Source: Anticarsia gemmatalis (Eukaryota > Arthropoda > Insecta > Lepidoptera > Erebidae). From it: 64,000 nucleotides of DNA. Shown here in pieces: positions 48,859 to 62,149 of the stretch; the first letter of the stretch is position 1, and each line of letters starts with the position of its first letter. The position numbers and the translations under genes were made by a program. The notes beneath the pieces were generated by a model that was not told the DNA's origin, searched no databases, and saw only the letters and a list, made by a program, of their open reading frames with translations. The stretch spans positions 1,825,501 through 1,889,500 of the forward strand of contig NC_134765.1 in assembly GCF_050436995.1 (NCBI RefSeq), read 5' to 3'.

Positions 48859-50402
48859 GTTTGCATGATAAAAGCTTAGATGTATCTTACGACAATTTTA
48901 TCTAGATCCGGCGGTCCTGTATGACATAGATGTATGGATGTGAATGAGGCAAGGGAAGTTTGTAAGAATCATACTAAGTGGCGTTCTTTGGTCTCTGCCA
49001 ACCCATATGGGAAAAACAAAAAAATTTTTGAGGCGCTTATAGCCAGTGGCGCTCACCGGTCGGTAAACTGTGTGTAATGCAAACCTTGGCGCGGTCATTC
49101 CATAGATGGGTAACCATGCACTGACCGCATAGTGGTATTTGAAATTTTAAAAAGCGGTCCCGTTTGTCGCCAATTAGGATAACAGTCATTAAGCCATGTC
49201 AAAGGCCCTTCGGGCGGGCGCGCGTTTCATTGCTTTTACCCTTGGTTGACCATTAGCCATACAATAGAATAGAATAGATTACGTATTTAACTGGATCCTA
49301 TAAGTGACCCACATAAAAACGATCTTTAGCACATAAAAGTGATTTGTAATTCATAATACGAGATACAAAGGCGATACACCGGCGAGACATAGATTGATTG
49401 TAAGTACATACAAGGCCCGGCCATTATGAATTATTATTATCACGGCACTCTCGTGTGACCACTATCACATATGCACTTTGATAACGTGCAGCTGTGACCC
49501 AAAAACTAAACTTCTTGTTATACTGCCTCCTTGCATACTTGTGCCCTTAACTTACGAAACAATTACTAAGAGGAGAAGGCATTTTCACGTCGTTTATCAT
49601 ATTGTATGAATGTCACATATCTTGAAATAATTAATGGTACTGTAAATGGGTTCAGGTATTTTAATAGTTTGTAAGTTGAGATTTAAGAGGTGGGTGGTCT
49701 TTGGTTTACAAGATACCCTCTGACTCATTATTCATCATGCTACCACTGAATTCTCTAATTTGGACGATTAAGGTGGTGACAAAAACCAAACTCATTTACA
49801 TATGTTAGTGTATCATACGTTTAAAAATGGTGACAAAAAAAAACAACCAAATGAACATTTGTACTGAATTGTTTATAAGATAAAAGTATAGCGGTTTTCT
49901 CATATAGGTCTTATAAATATAAATTACTAAAGTGTTAAAGGTATGTTCTATGAAGCTCCACATATGCAACTCCTGAAACAGCATCTCAGCAGTAAGAAAG
50001 TCCAGCACATTTTGTCAAGCTGTCACATTTTGTCTATGTAAATGAAAACGAATCACTAAAATGGCATAACTAGATTATTCATTTTTAATATATTTGTGAC
50101 TGTCGGCGCAAGGTTCATTGGGATCGATGAGATCAGACTTTCCACGGGAATGGAATGAACGGGACTGTACTATATACCCGGACGAAGTCGCGCCAGTCGA
50201 CTAATAGAAAATAAATGGTGAAATGATTCAAAATGTTGTCCCACGACGCGTAAAATTATTTCGGTCATCTATGTCACTATATTAGATAGAAATTTAAATG
50301 TATTATTAGAGTAACCGGTATTGTAAAGGGTCTAGGGTCGGCCGTGACAGTTGTATATTTTTCTAAACGGGTGCATGAGCGTGTGCAAGTCATGCGCATG
50401 CG

Positions 50403-50409
50403 TATAAAA
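50403..50409 (+). promoter_or_regulatory. TATA box of the first RR-2 cuticle gene
   Basis: TATAAAA in GCGTATAAAAGCGTCG, 26 bases upstream of a CAGT that could be the initiator (50429-50432), and 77 bases upstream of the ATG. Strong TATA promoters are usual for cuticle protein genes. Confidence 0.7.
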
Positions 50410-50479
50410 GCGTCGCGAGCGCACCCCCCAGTGTTCACAGCGAGTCACAGCCACCGAGGGTACTCACGAGTCACGCAAC

Positions 50480-51631
50480 ATGAAGGTATGGGAATATATT
50501 CTGTTCTAAGATAACCTTGATTATAAGACTACTTTAAAAAATCTAAATTTAAATGTAAATCCATACGATACACGACGTCGTTAGCAAGAAAAAGCTGCTT
50601 TTGAAAAGTTTTCAGGTACTAAAACTTTCGTGAGACACTGAAAGTTCTTTACTTATATAATAAAATATATTATGAACTATAATATGAATAACTTAAAAGA
50701 AAATGTTGTAAAAAGAGTAAGGCCTCAGAAACTCAGGGTACTTGGTTTCTCTTACAGCGCACACGTATATTACTTATGCTGAAAATGGGAGCACTGTTTT
50801 AAATTCTATTCCTTTTAAACAGGTCATAATCGTAGCAGCTATCCTGGCGGTGTGCAAAGGAGCGGCTGGTGGCGTAGTGCCCGTGGCTGCACCTTACGCC
50901 TACGCCCGTCCCCTGGGCTATGCGGCCCCAGTGGCGGTCGCTCGGCCAGCATTCGCACACTCCATCGCGGCTCCCATCGCCGTCGGTGCCGTGGCTAAGG
51001 TTGCCGCACCCGTCGAAGAATACGACCCTAACCCGCAGTACTCCTTCGCTTATGACATTCAAGATGCTATTACTGGTATGTTTTTTACTTTCTTAATTAT
51101 ATGAATGCTATAGCCCTACTTTCGTTCTTTGGAAAGACGTTTCGTGCTTAACGTAGGATATTATCGTTAATGACTTTTCTTTTATTAATTATTAATTATG
51201 GTCTGAAATGATTCGGTTTTGGTAGGATCGGAAAAGATCCTATGAAGAACATTATTGTAACCAACAATTATGTAGGTAGTTGCAGCAGAGGTATGTCAAA
51301 ATTAACCATTTCGGTAACCTAACTGTACTTGCAATTGATAATCTTTATTTTATTAAAGCTTCTTGCGAACTTTAAAAATACGTAAAAATCTTCAGCCCTC
51401 CTAACAAATTATGTTTTATTAACAGGTGACTCAAAGAACCAACAAGAATCCCGTAACGGGGACGTAGTTCAAGGTTCCTACTCTCTGGTAGAACCTGACG
51501 GTACCCGTCGTATTGTGGAGTACACCGCGGACCCTCACAACGGCTTCAACGCGGTCGTGCACAAGGAGGCTGTTGGCGCCGCCGTTGTAAAGGCAGTCGC
51601 CGCTCCCGTCGCACACGCGTACATCCACTAG
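50480..51631 (+). CDS. RR-2 cuticular protein (chitin_bind_4), 154 aa
   Basis: Three coding exons: 50480-50485 (ATG AAG only), 50823-51075 and 51426-51631 (stop TAG). The two-codon first exon followed by an intron is typical of insect cuticle genes. The start MKVIIVAAILAVCKGAA is a signal peptide. An A/V/P-rich stretch follows, then the extended Rebers-Riddiford domain at about 67-131 (EEYDPNPQYSFAYDIQD, TGDSK, GSYSLVEPDGTRR, VEYTADPHNGFNAVV), which binds chitin through a beta-sheet of aromatic residues. The pattern is RR-2, usually linked to stiff, sclerotised cuticle. The C-terminus repeats AAPVAHAYIH-type sequence. An earlier in-frame ATG at 50742 lies in the intron and is not the start. 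Confidence 0.95.
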
Positions 51632-51698
51632 TCCTATCTATACAACCGCGGGACTACATAGATCTAGAAAAACACTTACTTTTTTATACAACTAGTAA

Positions 51699-51704
51699 AA
51701 TAAA
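51699..51704 (+). terminator. Putative poly(A) signal of the first RR-2 gene
   Basis: AATAAA 68 bases after the stop. Further AATAAA sites occur near 51768, 51827 and 52080, so alternative ends are possible. Confidence 0.45.
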
Positions 51705-53751
51705 AAGCTTGATAGTCAAAGATACAAACATCTACTTTTCATACACTATCAAGAAAAGCTAAGTTTAAAATAAAGCATCTTAACTATCAAAGATACTCTG
51801 ACTATCAGATTAACACCTGACTATCAATAAAATACTATCACATATGGTTTGAATGACGTAACAGCAAAATGAACCGCATTTATTATTTGCAATATCGCGT
51901 TGGTTACAGCTGTCTTTCATACATTACGTCCATTTTGATTACCATCTTAACAACATGATTTACTTAGAGTGATCAACCTAGATCCGTGTGTCTCGCACAC
52001 GCTCGCAGTGACCTGAACCCTATTACATTAATGTTTAAGCTATTGTAGTGTATTGTTATTTGATGTGTTAAAGCTGAGGTAATAAATATGAGGAATCGAT
52101 GAATTTGTTTCAATTTTCATTAACTATAAGTATCAAATAGCTACTTATTTATATTATAATTACTTGCTTATATAATATGGGGATTAACGTGGTTATACAA
52201 CTATTTTACCTTGATTTACAAGTAAGGCTTCAGTGCTAGACGCAGAGACCTCGGAGTCATTCCTGTCATTTCAGATTTAAGATAATCTACTCAAAAGTCT
52301 AAAAGCTATTTAAATATCTTAATTTACTTCCCAGACTTTGATATATGTTTTTGTATATTTTTTTCAAAACTGTAATTCATTACTCTGGCCAGAAGTTTGA
52401 TAAACTTAAGTTTACCATATAGCAAGATAGCACGATTTAAATCAAATCAAATCATTTATTTAAAAAAAAAAATAGTTTCATTATTATCATGATGAGTCAG
52501 CCAGTGATATTTCGCATTAACACTTACCATATAGATAGGTAATAATGTGTGAAATACAGGTCAGTTAATACAAGTAAATGGTGTACTATTATGGTAGTTT
52601 ACGACTGTACGAGCAGTGAACCAGTTGTATGCGTAAAATAATGGCGTATGTGAATGTGTGTCAACCGCGCCCGGCTATTATCTGCGCGGGCGCATGGCGC
52701 GCACGCGTCGTTCACGACACGTTTGAGTACTTTATGTGACGGGCTTTAAGCCATTGGAGCTAGGAGCATAACTATATAACTTGTCACTATCTTCTGTTTT
52801 TGATCTATGCACTTACACTATTAAAAAATATTCTACGTGGCGGATCAATACTTGATAAAGATCCATGGCTTAGTAGCTTCCTGATTCAAAGCTAATCCTA
52901 GTGCATTGCAGTGAAACACTTGCAACTTTGACTTATGTTATGATTAAAAACTATCATAGTTATGTTCAGAAGTGTGCCGCAACACAAGAGCAATTCATAG
53001 TGCTGAAGTTGTCTTTAAAAAAAGTATGGTAATAAACAATGACAGTGGCAAAACACAGAATATGTTTGGAGTAAAGAAATAAGAGAAACAATTAGTATTT
53101 TCTGTAATGCTCCTATGGCTTGAAACTTGCAATGTATGCGACTACGTCACTCAGGTGTTTCCTAATCTAGACCGGTGTTCAAAATTTGCTAGTGACCTGT
53201 CTAAAGACTGGTTCTAATAAATGTCACAAACACTCGGTCTAAGTATCAATTATCAAGGTCCAATACAACCGACCTTTCTTCTACTGTCGCTAAAATGCAT
53301 TGCTAATACACTTGCCTCTTTTATTCAGGACTAGACGAATTCAAGGCAATTTGTAAAAAATATTTAATATTTTATGAAGTTAATTCGCAAATATAACAAT
53401 AGGTAATAAATTGTTACTAGTTATTATGATGTGTGTGAGAAAAAACTAGTCATTATATTTTTTATAAAAGTCGTAATAAATAGTTATGCATATTTTTTTT
53501 TTTTAGGTCTCTGTTATTGACGGATTACCGGCAATTGGCAAAGACAAGTAATGTAATCATGCGTTAATGAGGTTCTTCGATGTATAATGATGTACCACAT
53601 ACATTTTCGTATATAGTAATTAATACTGTTTTATTATGTTATTATTTATTTTAATATTATTGTCATTCTATTTCGAATATTTAGGTTCCAGTAAGTAAAA
53701 TCTTTGCTAAATATTTGCAACTGAGCGCGTCGATGTTTTTTATTACAGGAA

Positions 53752-54068
53752 GAGCAGTGATAGCCGAGTGGTATAAGTTGACACCTCCCACGCAAGTGGT
53801 CGCAGGTTCGAACCCAAGGCAACACACCAATGACTTTTCGAAGTTATGTGTGTATTAGAAATAATTGTCACAATGCTCCAACGGTGAAGGAAAACATCGT
53901 GAGGAAACCTTGCATGCCTAAAAATTTGTTTAATACATTTATTGAGGGCATGCAAAGTCCCCAACCCGCACTTGGCCAGCGTGGTGGACTCAAGGCCTAA
54001 CCCCTCCCTCATTACGGGAGGAGACCCTTGCCCAGCAGTGGGACAGTAATGGGTTAAATTTATTTATG
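53752..54068 (+). repeat. Full-length tRNA-derived SINE (best copy in the window)
   Basis: About 315 bases. The tRNA-like head has an A box (TAGCCGAGTGG, 53761-53771) and a perfect B box (GGTTCGAACCC, 53805-53815). A body follows with CTCCAACGGTGAAGGAAAAC and GGACTCAAGGCCTAACCCC, then GGGACAGTAATGGGTTAAAT at the 3' end and a TTTATTTATG tail. Polymerase III promoters at this spacing define a SINE. It serves here as the reference for at least ten other copies or fragments. Confidence 0.9.
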
Positions 54069-54956
54069 TTTTCAAAATAACTTCCAGAATGGGTGATACC
54101 CTTGAAGCGGATTTCAACGAATTATGCCATTACCTGCGATGACTAACACTTACTTATTGTTAAACGGTAAATGTAAGAAAAATGCTCATTTAATGTTAAT
54201 TCTATTTAGTTGTGATTCATATAAATATGGTAATTTGACTACAAAACCGTTGTGTAATTGTTACAAAATATTAAAATTTAAACTCGTATGAAATTAAATG
54301 TACAACTAGAATTGCGGATGTATACTGCGCATACAAAATAGTGGCGAATTATATAAGAAATATTTAATTGTGTAGATAAATGTTTAAATTAAATTAAAAA
54401 AGTTATAAGATTTTATTCATAAAAGCAGTACCGAATGCAAGCTAAGTTAGAAACAGCGAAAACTAAAAATACAGTTATTATATTTATTTCATAGTTGCAT
54501 ATCATGAACAATTTTTCGATTTTATCTCACTAATATTCTATAAGCTTAAATTACATTCCGGTGCCAGTTATACTATAACTTCGTATGAATATTAAAACTT
54601 CAATTTATTTTAAGTTGATCTAACTTGACTTTTCATTTCCTGATTGTTACAAGATAGCATCGCTATTATATTCGTGAAATATATTAGTATATAGTAGATA
54701 TAATATATTTCTCGACATGAGTTGGTCTGCATTAATTTGGACGTTACATGTTTAAAATAAGTCAGCCGTTAGCTTTAAATAAACATTCGACTAAAAAGAT
54801 GAGAGATATTTTCAACAACAATAACTTTTCTTTATTAAGAAAATCATAATAAAACATTTATCGAAGTGACAAATCAATACATTTCTAAAGCTACACTAAA
54901 AATCCTTGTGCGGCAGTGACACATTGCAATTAAAATAATGGCATGGTCAATCACAA

Positions 54957-54998
54957 ACATACATACATACATACATACATACAAACATACATACATAT
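54957..54998. repeat. (ACAT)n microsatellite
   Basis: About ten tetranucleotide units with one interruption (ACAAACAT). Confidence 0.9.
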
Positions 54999-56519
54999 AT
55001 ACGTACTATAGTGCGTTTGTATGTCTGTATGTTGCATTGAAACTGGTAATGAAATACATACACGTCTAGTTTATATAATATTGTCGCAGACTCATTGTCT
55101 GTAGACCTAATTTTGAATGCATACCAAAGCTTGTAAGGAACACAACTGTAGCATTGAGACATATTTTACTTGAAAAGGTTACGGAACTTAGTTAAGACTT
55201 TATTGAAGTAGTAGTAGGAGACTATATGTATGTATGTAAGTAAGTACAAAGTCAGATTAATATTAGTTTGAGGTTATCTGAGGGGCTATCAGTGCTATCA
55301 CGTATCTCAGTTGACAGCTATTTGAAAGCCTACTATTGTATACATTGTTTTGTCCCTTACATTGTAGTGATTAACACGTTACATCAAAGCAGCAATGTAT
55401 TGGATAGTGACCATCAATTTGACGTAAACTAGCTGACAACTGAGATACGTGATAAGCCCACAGACGTCAGATCCGAGAGACGCCAGAACCATACGGATAA
55501 TATAAAATGAAAGTAGATAGCTCATCTGCAGGTTTTGATTTAACAGCTAAACAACTGAATCTAAATTAAATTCAAGGAATGTTTTTCAATGAAATAATTA
55601 GGAACAATAAAAAAAATTAAGATTCTTTCTTTCTAAAACGACTACGTGAGTGAAATACGTTGTCTTAAGTAAGTATATCATAAAACAAAAGTAAAGTCGT
55701 ACAAACCGTCTATATTATGACCGTGATGTATAAAATTAAAATGACAATATAACTCTGTATCCGGTACTTGTATTGTTCCTAGTTGTTCACGACAAAGCTT
55801 AATGCTACAAGCACTATAGTCCGACAACTGAGAAGAAAGCGTTTGCATGTACGATATAATTAGATTAAATATAATAATACTGTCTATTTCCAAAATAAAG
55901 TAGCTGCATAAATAAAAGTAGTATTATCAGCTGCATAAGCTTGCAGATCAATGGTGTTTCAAATTTGGTATTTTATATTCCTTCGCGAGATACGAACTTT
56001 ACATCAAATGCTCTCTACTAAGTTGTTGGACTATAATGTCTTTACTTCTACAGGGACATAATGTATCTATCTAGGCAATTGAATTACGTCATTTGTTTAT
56101 GTTAAAGCCTTTGAAACTTACATTTCGTGAACGACGGAGTTTGATAGAGGCTAAAGTAAGGTGATATACGAGTATAAAAAAAACTTGTTTTATTCTTCAC
56201 TTGCCTCTGACCGCGAGAAATGCTTGTCCAGGGTAATATATCCTATGTGTTATGGATTAAGCCGAGTATAACACTCTTAATCAATGTACCATATTCAAAA
56301 GTTTTTGCATGAAATAGTAACAAGCGTACATACAAACACGCATTCATCCTTACACATAAACTATTTTCGGATTCAATAATATGTACTTAATTGTATCAAC
56401 AATCTTTAACAAACAGTAATTATTATGTTTTTAAATATATAAACTATGGGAAAAAGCAAAAGTCAAGAGATTATTACAAATAGTGTCTCTGTTGACCCCG
56501 TGAGAATAGAGCGTTATAT

Positions 56520-56880
56520 ATTATAACACTAATGTCCCGCTCCAACTTCACCTGGGTTACAGTGGGTTAACTATAGCAAATTATTTAAACCCTTCCCTGA
56601 GCATAACTCCATTTATAAATGCAAACTGGATGAAAATCCGTTTAGTCGTTTTGACATGAATGAGTAACAAATACCCATCCAAACGTCACAACTTTCGCAT
56701 TTTTAATAAAACAAGCTTCTGCCCGCGACATCATCTACGTGTATATATATATATGTTAATCCAGGTTAGGTATAAGATACCTGTGTACTCAATTTCATTA
56801 AATTCGTGAAGTAGTATTTTCGTGAAAGGGTACCGAATATTCATCCATCTGTCCACCCTTACAAACTTTCGCAATTATGT
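56520..56880. repeat. LINE-like 3' debris
   Basis: AAATCCGTTTAGTCGTTTTG, CAAACGTCACAACTTTCGCA and GCCCGCGACATCATCTACGTG are block types that end abundant moth repeats; a second related end lies near 56860. Assignment is by sequence style. Confidence 0.4.
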
Positions 56881-58864
56881 ATTAAGTATATCTATTTAAC
56901 TCACTTACCAAAGTAGGTATTTACTTGCTCTCATATTCTCTTTATTAAGTACATAGATAGGTAGTAGATGAATTTATTTAGAATACGGCAACTGTTGACA
57001 TATTTAAAGCCAGGTGAAAGTAAGGTCTCATGTTTACTTCCAATTCTATTCGGTTATGTTCTAGACTTAAGTGTTTCTAATGCACTAAAATAATACTCAC
57101 ATCTTAGTCCTATTTAACACTTATTCTCTTAAACTTTTGTTACACGAGACAACTTCAAAAGTATCTACATTTTAAATATATTATTAACATTTATCACATG
57201 AGGCGAAGACCATAAAACGCCAGATGCGTGATTTATTCAATCTTTGTTACAAACATTTTAACATAAATACTATTTATTATGCAACCCATACTACTCTAAA
57301 CAATAAACGATTTTAAACTCTCGAAACTTGTACACTTAATATAATAATGTAACTAGTCTTAAACGCGATTGAAAATTAAAGGTTAGGTTACCTATTGTCC
57401 TAATTTCCACTTCGAAATCTTCATCGTTTAACTGTACCATAATTATTATCAGTACATGTGGGCTCCGTCCTTATCTCCAGTAAAATTCGACGAAAAAGGC
57501 CAGCAAAAATAAATACACAACATCAACATTGAAGATGATGAATGATACGAATGATGAATGAGGGATAACAATTTCTCATTCTCGTAATCAAATCATTTGT
57601 AATGGATTTTGACCGGCGTCCGTGACCCTATCATGTCAACAATATATCAATGAAATGAACACCGAGTGATTGTAATTACATATTAATTTATACGAATATT
57701 AATTATAACTGTATAATCAAGATCACGGACCACTCATGAACTAATGCAAATAGGTAAAAGTTGTTATTTTTTTTACCTACACTGATGCAAAAACCGCTAA
57801 AGGTATTTGTGATACAATATGGTTCATAGATAGCTTACTATCCAGATAAAACATAAGATACTTATCCCATGGACAAAGGCAAAAGTTATTACTAATATAT
57901 AAGACCAAACATGTGTTTTGGGTGATTGTTTGCGCTAAAATCTAGGGAAGTACTGATCGGATTTGAAATAGATACTGTTTATAATACCTACATTCACTAG
58001 GTAAGCAATAAGCTATCTATCATAACGCCGTGACTGCTGGGGACCGAATAACCATCAAAAATATTGCAAAACATACATAGTTTCTAATTAAGTTATCGTA
58101 TTTTAGTATAAGCTCAATACACGGATACGAATTGACATTGCAAAATTGATTCATCAAGGTAATAGTGTGAAAATGAACTAAAATAAAGCAATCAGCACGC
58201 CTATAAATCAAATTTAATTGAGAAAATTAACTCATATAGTTTTTGTAGCGATTAATGTGTAACGGGGCTATATACCTTAAAGGTTATGAGTGGACGATGA
58301 CTTATAAGTAGTTACTTTATAGCAAATATAATTTAGATAAAGTCAGCATTACTCCTTCTTTTAAGGATTAAAACAATTGCTAATACAACTGTAGTTGTAA
58401 TTATTTTTTCTTTCTTTAGGCATCTTTATACAAGGGTTACTTTAAAATGGAAGGAAATGGGCATGTTTATGGTCAACTACACTATTTGAAAAGCTACAAT
58501 TCTATTCATAGCGATATTTAGCATCAGGAACCTAAAACTTAACTCGTCGTTAGTTTTTCATGCGAGTTATTTATTTCTGATATCAAATTAATCCCAAATA
58601 TTCCTAAAGTAATCCAATTTTATTGTACCACGATTTTTTTTAAAGTATTTTTACTGTAAATTACGAGTATATATTTTTATTCAAACTATATTTGAAAAAT
58701 CAGTCCAATTCTCGAATGACATCAACTCCTACGATGTATAAAGTTATTTCATACAAGCGCATGTAATATACAGCGTAACAATTAGGTAATAAAGCTCTAA
58801 TTACCAGTGAGCTAAGTCTTGCCTGTTGCCAATAAGGAACGTTCGAGTGAATGCAAGCCGCATC

Positions 58865-58872
58865 TATAAATA
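58865..58872 (+). promoter_or_regulatory. TATA box of the second RR-2 cuticle gene
   Basis: TATAAATA in GCATCTATAAATAAGACC, 83 bases before the ATG. A TCAGT initiator at 58916-58920 is about 50 bases away, rather far, so the start site is unclear. Confidence 0.55.
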
Positions 58873-58947
58873 AGACCGACGCTGCGAGCGCGTGTGGACT
58901 ATTTACTAACAACTCTCAGTACCCTATTGTTGCAACGCTCCAGCATT

Positions 58948-59874
58948 ATGTTCAGGGTAAATGTCTTTTTATTATATTATTTATTTGCTTTTGTTTCATT
59001 TTAATTGGTGTTTCGAACTTTGTAATAAATGAATCATAGAGCTCTTTAATCGTTTGTTTACCTTTTAAAGTTCGTTTTATTGCTGTGTTTGTTACGTAAT
59101 AGGAACCAGTTTTGTGCGATATTTGTGTGTGATTTTCGCGTGGTAGATTTAACGTCTTATTTCTCTCTCAATACCTGAGAACTCTTGAGCTTTATATCGT
59201 AGTAGACACCTACTATCGTGCAGGTTTGACTTGCCATCTAAAGTACGGAATAACTCAGCTCAAATACGACCAAGAGGTCATCTATTATGTCCTTGCCACA
59301 GGTTCATAGTCTCGGTGTATTTATTTTTATTCTAACTACAACAAAATTCCTTTTACAGATATCACTATTACTTTGCGTCGCGCCGACCGCCTTCGGCATA
59401 ATAGTTCGCGACCCGCCACCTTCACCCAACGACTACAAATACTCGTACGACATTCAAGACCCGACTACGGGAGACAGCAAGAGTCAACATGAAGTGAGGC
59501 AAGGTGACGTCGTCACTGGCGCCTATACCGTCGTCGGACCTGATGGGACGAAGCGAACTGTGGAGTATACAGCTGATGCCCAACACGGATTCAAGGCCGT
59601 CGTTAGTGAGGAACCTGTCCATCCAGTAACTGTTACACATGCACCTATTACTGTATCACATCCTCCCATAGAAAGTTTCGACTATAATACAATTCTACAA
59701 CACGCGTCATCTCCCAGACCACATCCATATTATCCTCAAGTAACTCCCGTCCAACTACAACCGAGAATCTATCAAGATCAGCAAAAGGTTTATTTCACTC
59801 CGCAAAATGAAATAGAGCCGCGGCAACCGTTCACGGGCGGACATTACTTTATACCGGCCAATGACAAATACTAG
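58948..59874 (+). CDS. RR-2 cuticular protein with a long P/Q/Y-rich tail, 174 aa
   Basis: Two coding exons: 58948-58956 (ATG TTC AGG) and 59359-59874 (stop TAG), intron phase 0. The joined start MFRISLLLCVAPTAFG is a signal peptide. The Rebers-Riddiford domain lies at about 27-86 (NDYKYSYDIQDPTTGDSK, GAYTVVGPDGTKR, VEYTADAQHGFKAVV), of the RR-2 kind. Unlike the neighbour at 50480, the domain sits near the N-terminus and is followed by about 85 residues rich in P, H, Q and Y, which may be sites for cross-linking. An in-frame ATG at 59287 lies in the intron; the spliced start is preferred because it gives a clean signal peptide and the usual cuticle-gene structure. Confidence 0.92.
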
Positions 59875-60068
59875 ATTGTAATGTATTGTGATTTTAAAAT
59901 GTGATATTAAGATAAGTAATATGATATTTTTGCTGTGAATAATGTTAAAGAATTAGGGTTTCTGTACGATTTGTTGTTAGAGTAGAAGTCATTGGATTCT
60001 GTATGGTTTAGTGTAAAAGGCGTGAACTATAAATGTATCTTGTACTGTCTAAATGCTCGCCATTAGTG

Positions 60069-60074
60069 AATAAA
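60069..60074 (+). terminator. Putative poly(A) signal of the second RR-2 gene
   Basis: AATAAA about 195 bases after the stop, in TTAGTGAATAAAAAACTT. Confidence 0.5.
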
Positions 60075-60410
60075 AAACTTTAATGAACATTTATATTAAT
60101 AGAAATAAAAAAATATAACAAATCAAGGTCAAAGTACTTTGATCTTTGTTTTTTATTGTTCTATTTGTATTGTCTAAGTGTTGATTTTATTTATCTCCTT
60201 TTCTTCCTACTTACTGACATCAGGAAATAGATTTAGTACTTAGATAAACAAAATTTAGCTTTATACGCGACGCGTAAATTGTACAATGTTTTGTCTTTCT
60301 CACTCATTGATACTTTCAAACCTATTTAAGAGTGACAAAACATAGTTTAACTAATCCGTAGTTACGTGGTTTTCTATCAGTAAAGTAGGTAATTATACTA
60401 ATTATTATCT

Positions 60411-60660
60411 ATACTAATATAATAAAGTTGAAGAGTTTGTTTGTTTGTTTGAACGCCCTAATCTCAGGAAGTACCGGTCCGATTTAAAAATTCTGTCACT
60501 GTTATATAGCCCATTTATCGAGGAAAGCTATAGGCTATATGTCATCACGCTACAACCAATGGGAGCAGACCACCAGTAAATTTTTTTACAAAAACGGGGA
60601 AAAATGTCACCCATTCTCTCTTATGTGTCGCAAGCCAACTTGCGCGGGTCAGCTAGTAAA
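60411..60660 (+). repeat. Dispersed repeat, inverted copy of 48611-48858
   Basis: Begins ATACTAATATAATAAAGTTG, then AAGAGTTTGTTTGTTTG, and ends CTTGCGCGGGTCAGCTAG; the whole matches the other copy in reverse order and strand. Confidence 0.75.
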
Positions 60661-61049
60661 AGATATGTAAGTGTGAATAACTTGTCTTGTTCCGGGGTAG
60701 ATCTGTGCACCGGATCTGTCAGTTCAAGGTTATATCGCGGGAAATGGGTCGACTTCGTAGGCGAGCGAGCGGCGCAAGGCCTTAGGCACTTGTCTCACTG
60801 ACAGCGGTGAACGACAAGCGAGTAGAGGTAGTAACTAGACATGAGTGGGCGACAAGTGACTGTGTTGTCGCTTAATAGTTTTCTTTTTCATTGTCAGTTC
60901 TGCAGTGAACAGTAAAATTTCTTAGCGTTAGTTGTTCTTCCGTCAATCGCTTTGAGTCAATAATGTTATATACATTATTGATTAAAAGCTATTGAAAAAC
61001 GAAAACGAGTTACCTACCTAAACTTTATAATTATATATTCAGTCCGGTG

Positions 61050-61100
61050 CTGTTGCTGAAGGCTGACTCCACAACCATATGGGACGAATAGCCAGGAAGA
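61050..61100 (-). repeat. Short copy of the 6672-6835 repeat
   Basis: AAGGCTGACTCCACAACCAT followed by ATGGGACGAATAGCCAGGAAG is the reverse of the start of the repeat at 6672. Confidence 0.6.
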
Positions 61101-62149
61101 GAGAGAGAGTCCGGTGCTGTTAGAACATTATTCTACTAAGATGTCTTTTTTCTTCATATGCATTGCATCAAACTAAGCTCGACACATTAGAAACAACATC
61201 CATCGTACTCTTCTTGAGCGACAAATTAGCCTGTAGTTAATCGCTTTTCGTTAACAGTGAGACCAATGCCTTACTCGGGCTTCGAAACCAGCGATAATAG
61301 TTTAAGCGACTTGACGCGAAGGCGACGCAACCGTAACTAATGTTCTACAAACGCGTGTCTGATGAGAAAAATAATGAGTTTAATGAGCCTACGGTTAATA
61401 GATTAGCGCTCTTTTATTTGTTCAACCAAGCCTTCATTGATATTGAGTAAAATAAATATGCCTTGAATTTTTGTTGTGGTTTTATTATTATGGAAATGTT
61501 TTAAATTATGTTTAGTGTTCTGATATTTGCTTTTGGTTAAATGATGATAACAATGAAGGAAAAACCTCTTAAATTGACTATACAAAAGATTGTTTTAAAC
61601 ATTCTATAATTTTCCTAATTGTTTGTTAACGTAAAGTTACTTGTTGGAAACTTTATTGGTGATAGTGATAGCTAAAGTTCTCATTGTAACATTATGATAA
61701 ATATTTACACTGTATGTTTCTAGAACCACAATAAATAAATAAATAAATCAGCAGTTTATTTTAAAGTGACGATAAATGAACGAGAAGTTATTTCTTATTA
61801 CAAATTCGAAAAAAAGCTTTCAAGCATAAAATAAAAGATAATAATATTCATTTAATTGTTCTTTCCATATAGTAGTGTTTAAAACGTAGAAGCGTTTATA
61901 TAAAATTGCAGATTTCATGGCTCAACGTTGTCATAAACTTAATAATTATTAACTTTATAAACTGCACTAATTAACTGTTTAAATATGATTCATTAAAGTG
62001 TTTACATTAAAAGAAAGAGTACTCATCTCTGGTATATTACACATTTTTAAGACTTTTTTAGCAATATGAGTTATAAATTAAAATAAGCAAATACCTTTAA
62101 TCCTGTTTTCAAGTCCAGCTACAATAAAAGACTTGCGTAAAAAGTAAGT

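Larger units (their letters stand above)
47453..50402. other. Intergenic region left of the first RR-2 cuticle gene
   Basis: No gene recognised. A dispersed repeat fills 48611-48858. The segment 49260-50400 would contain upstream control sequence for the cuticle gene. Confidence 0.5.
51705..58864. other. Intergenic region between the two RR-2 genes
   Basis: About 7 kb with no gene recognised. Contains a full SINE (53752-54068), an (ACAT)n tract (54957-54998) and LINE-like debris (56520-56880). The rest is AT-rich and featureless to the eye. Confidence 0.6.

Noticed and set aside
50742..50822. An upstream in-frame ATG extension of the first RR-2 protein
   Set aside because: The segment is intronic (between a donor at 50486 and an acceptor ending at 50822) and lacks signal-peptide character; the two-codon exon at 50480 gives the proper start.
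53752..53830. A tRNA gene call on the SINE head
   Set aside because: A and B boxes are good, but the acceptor stem does not pair and the sequence continues into the repeated SINE body.
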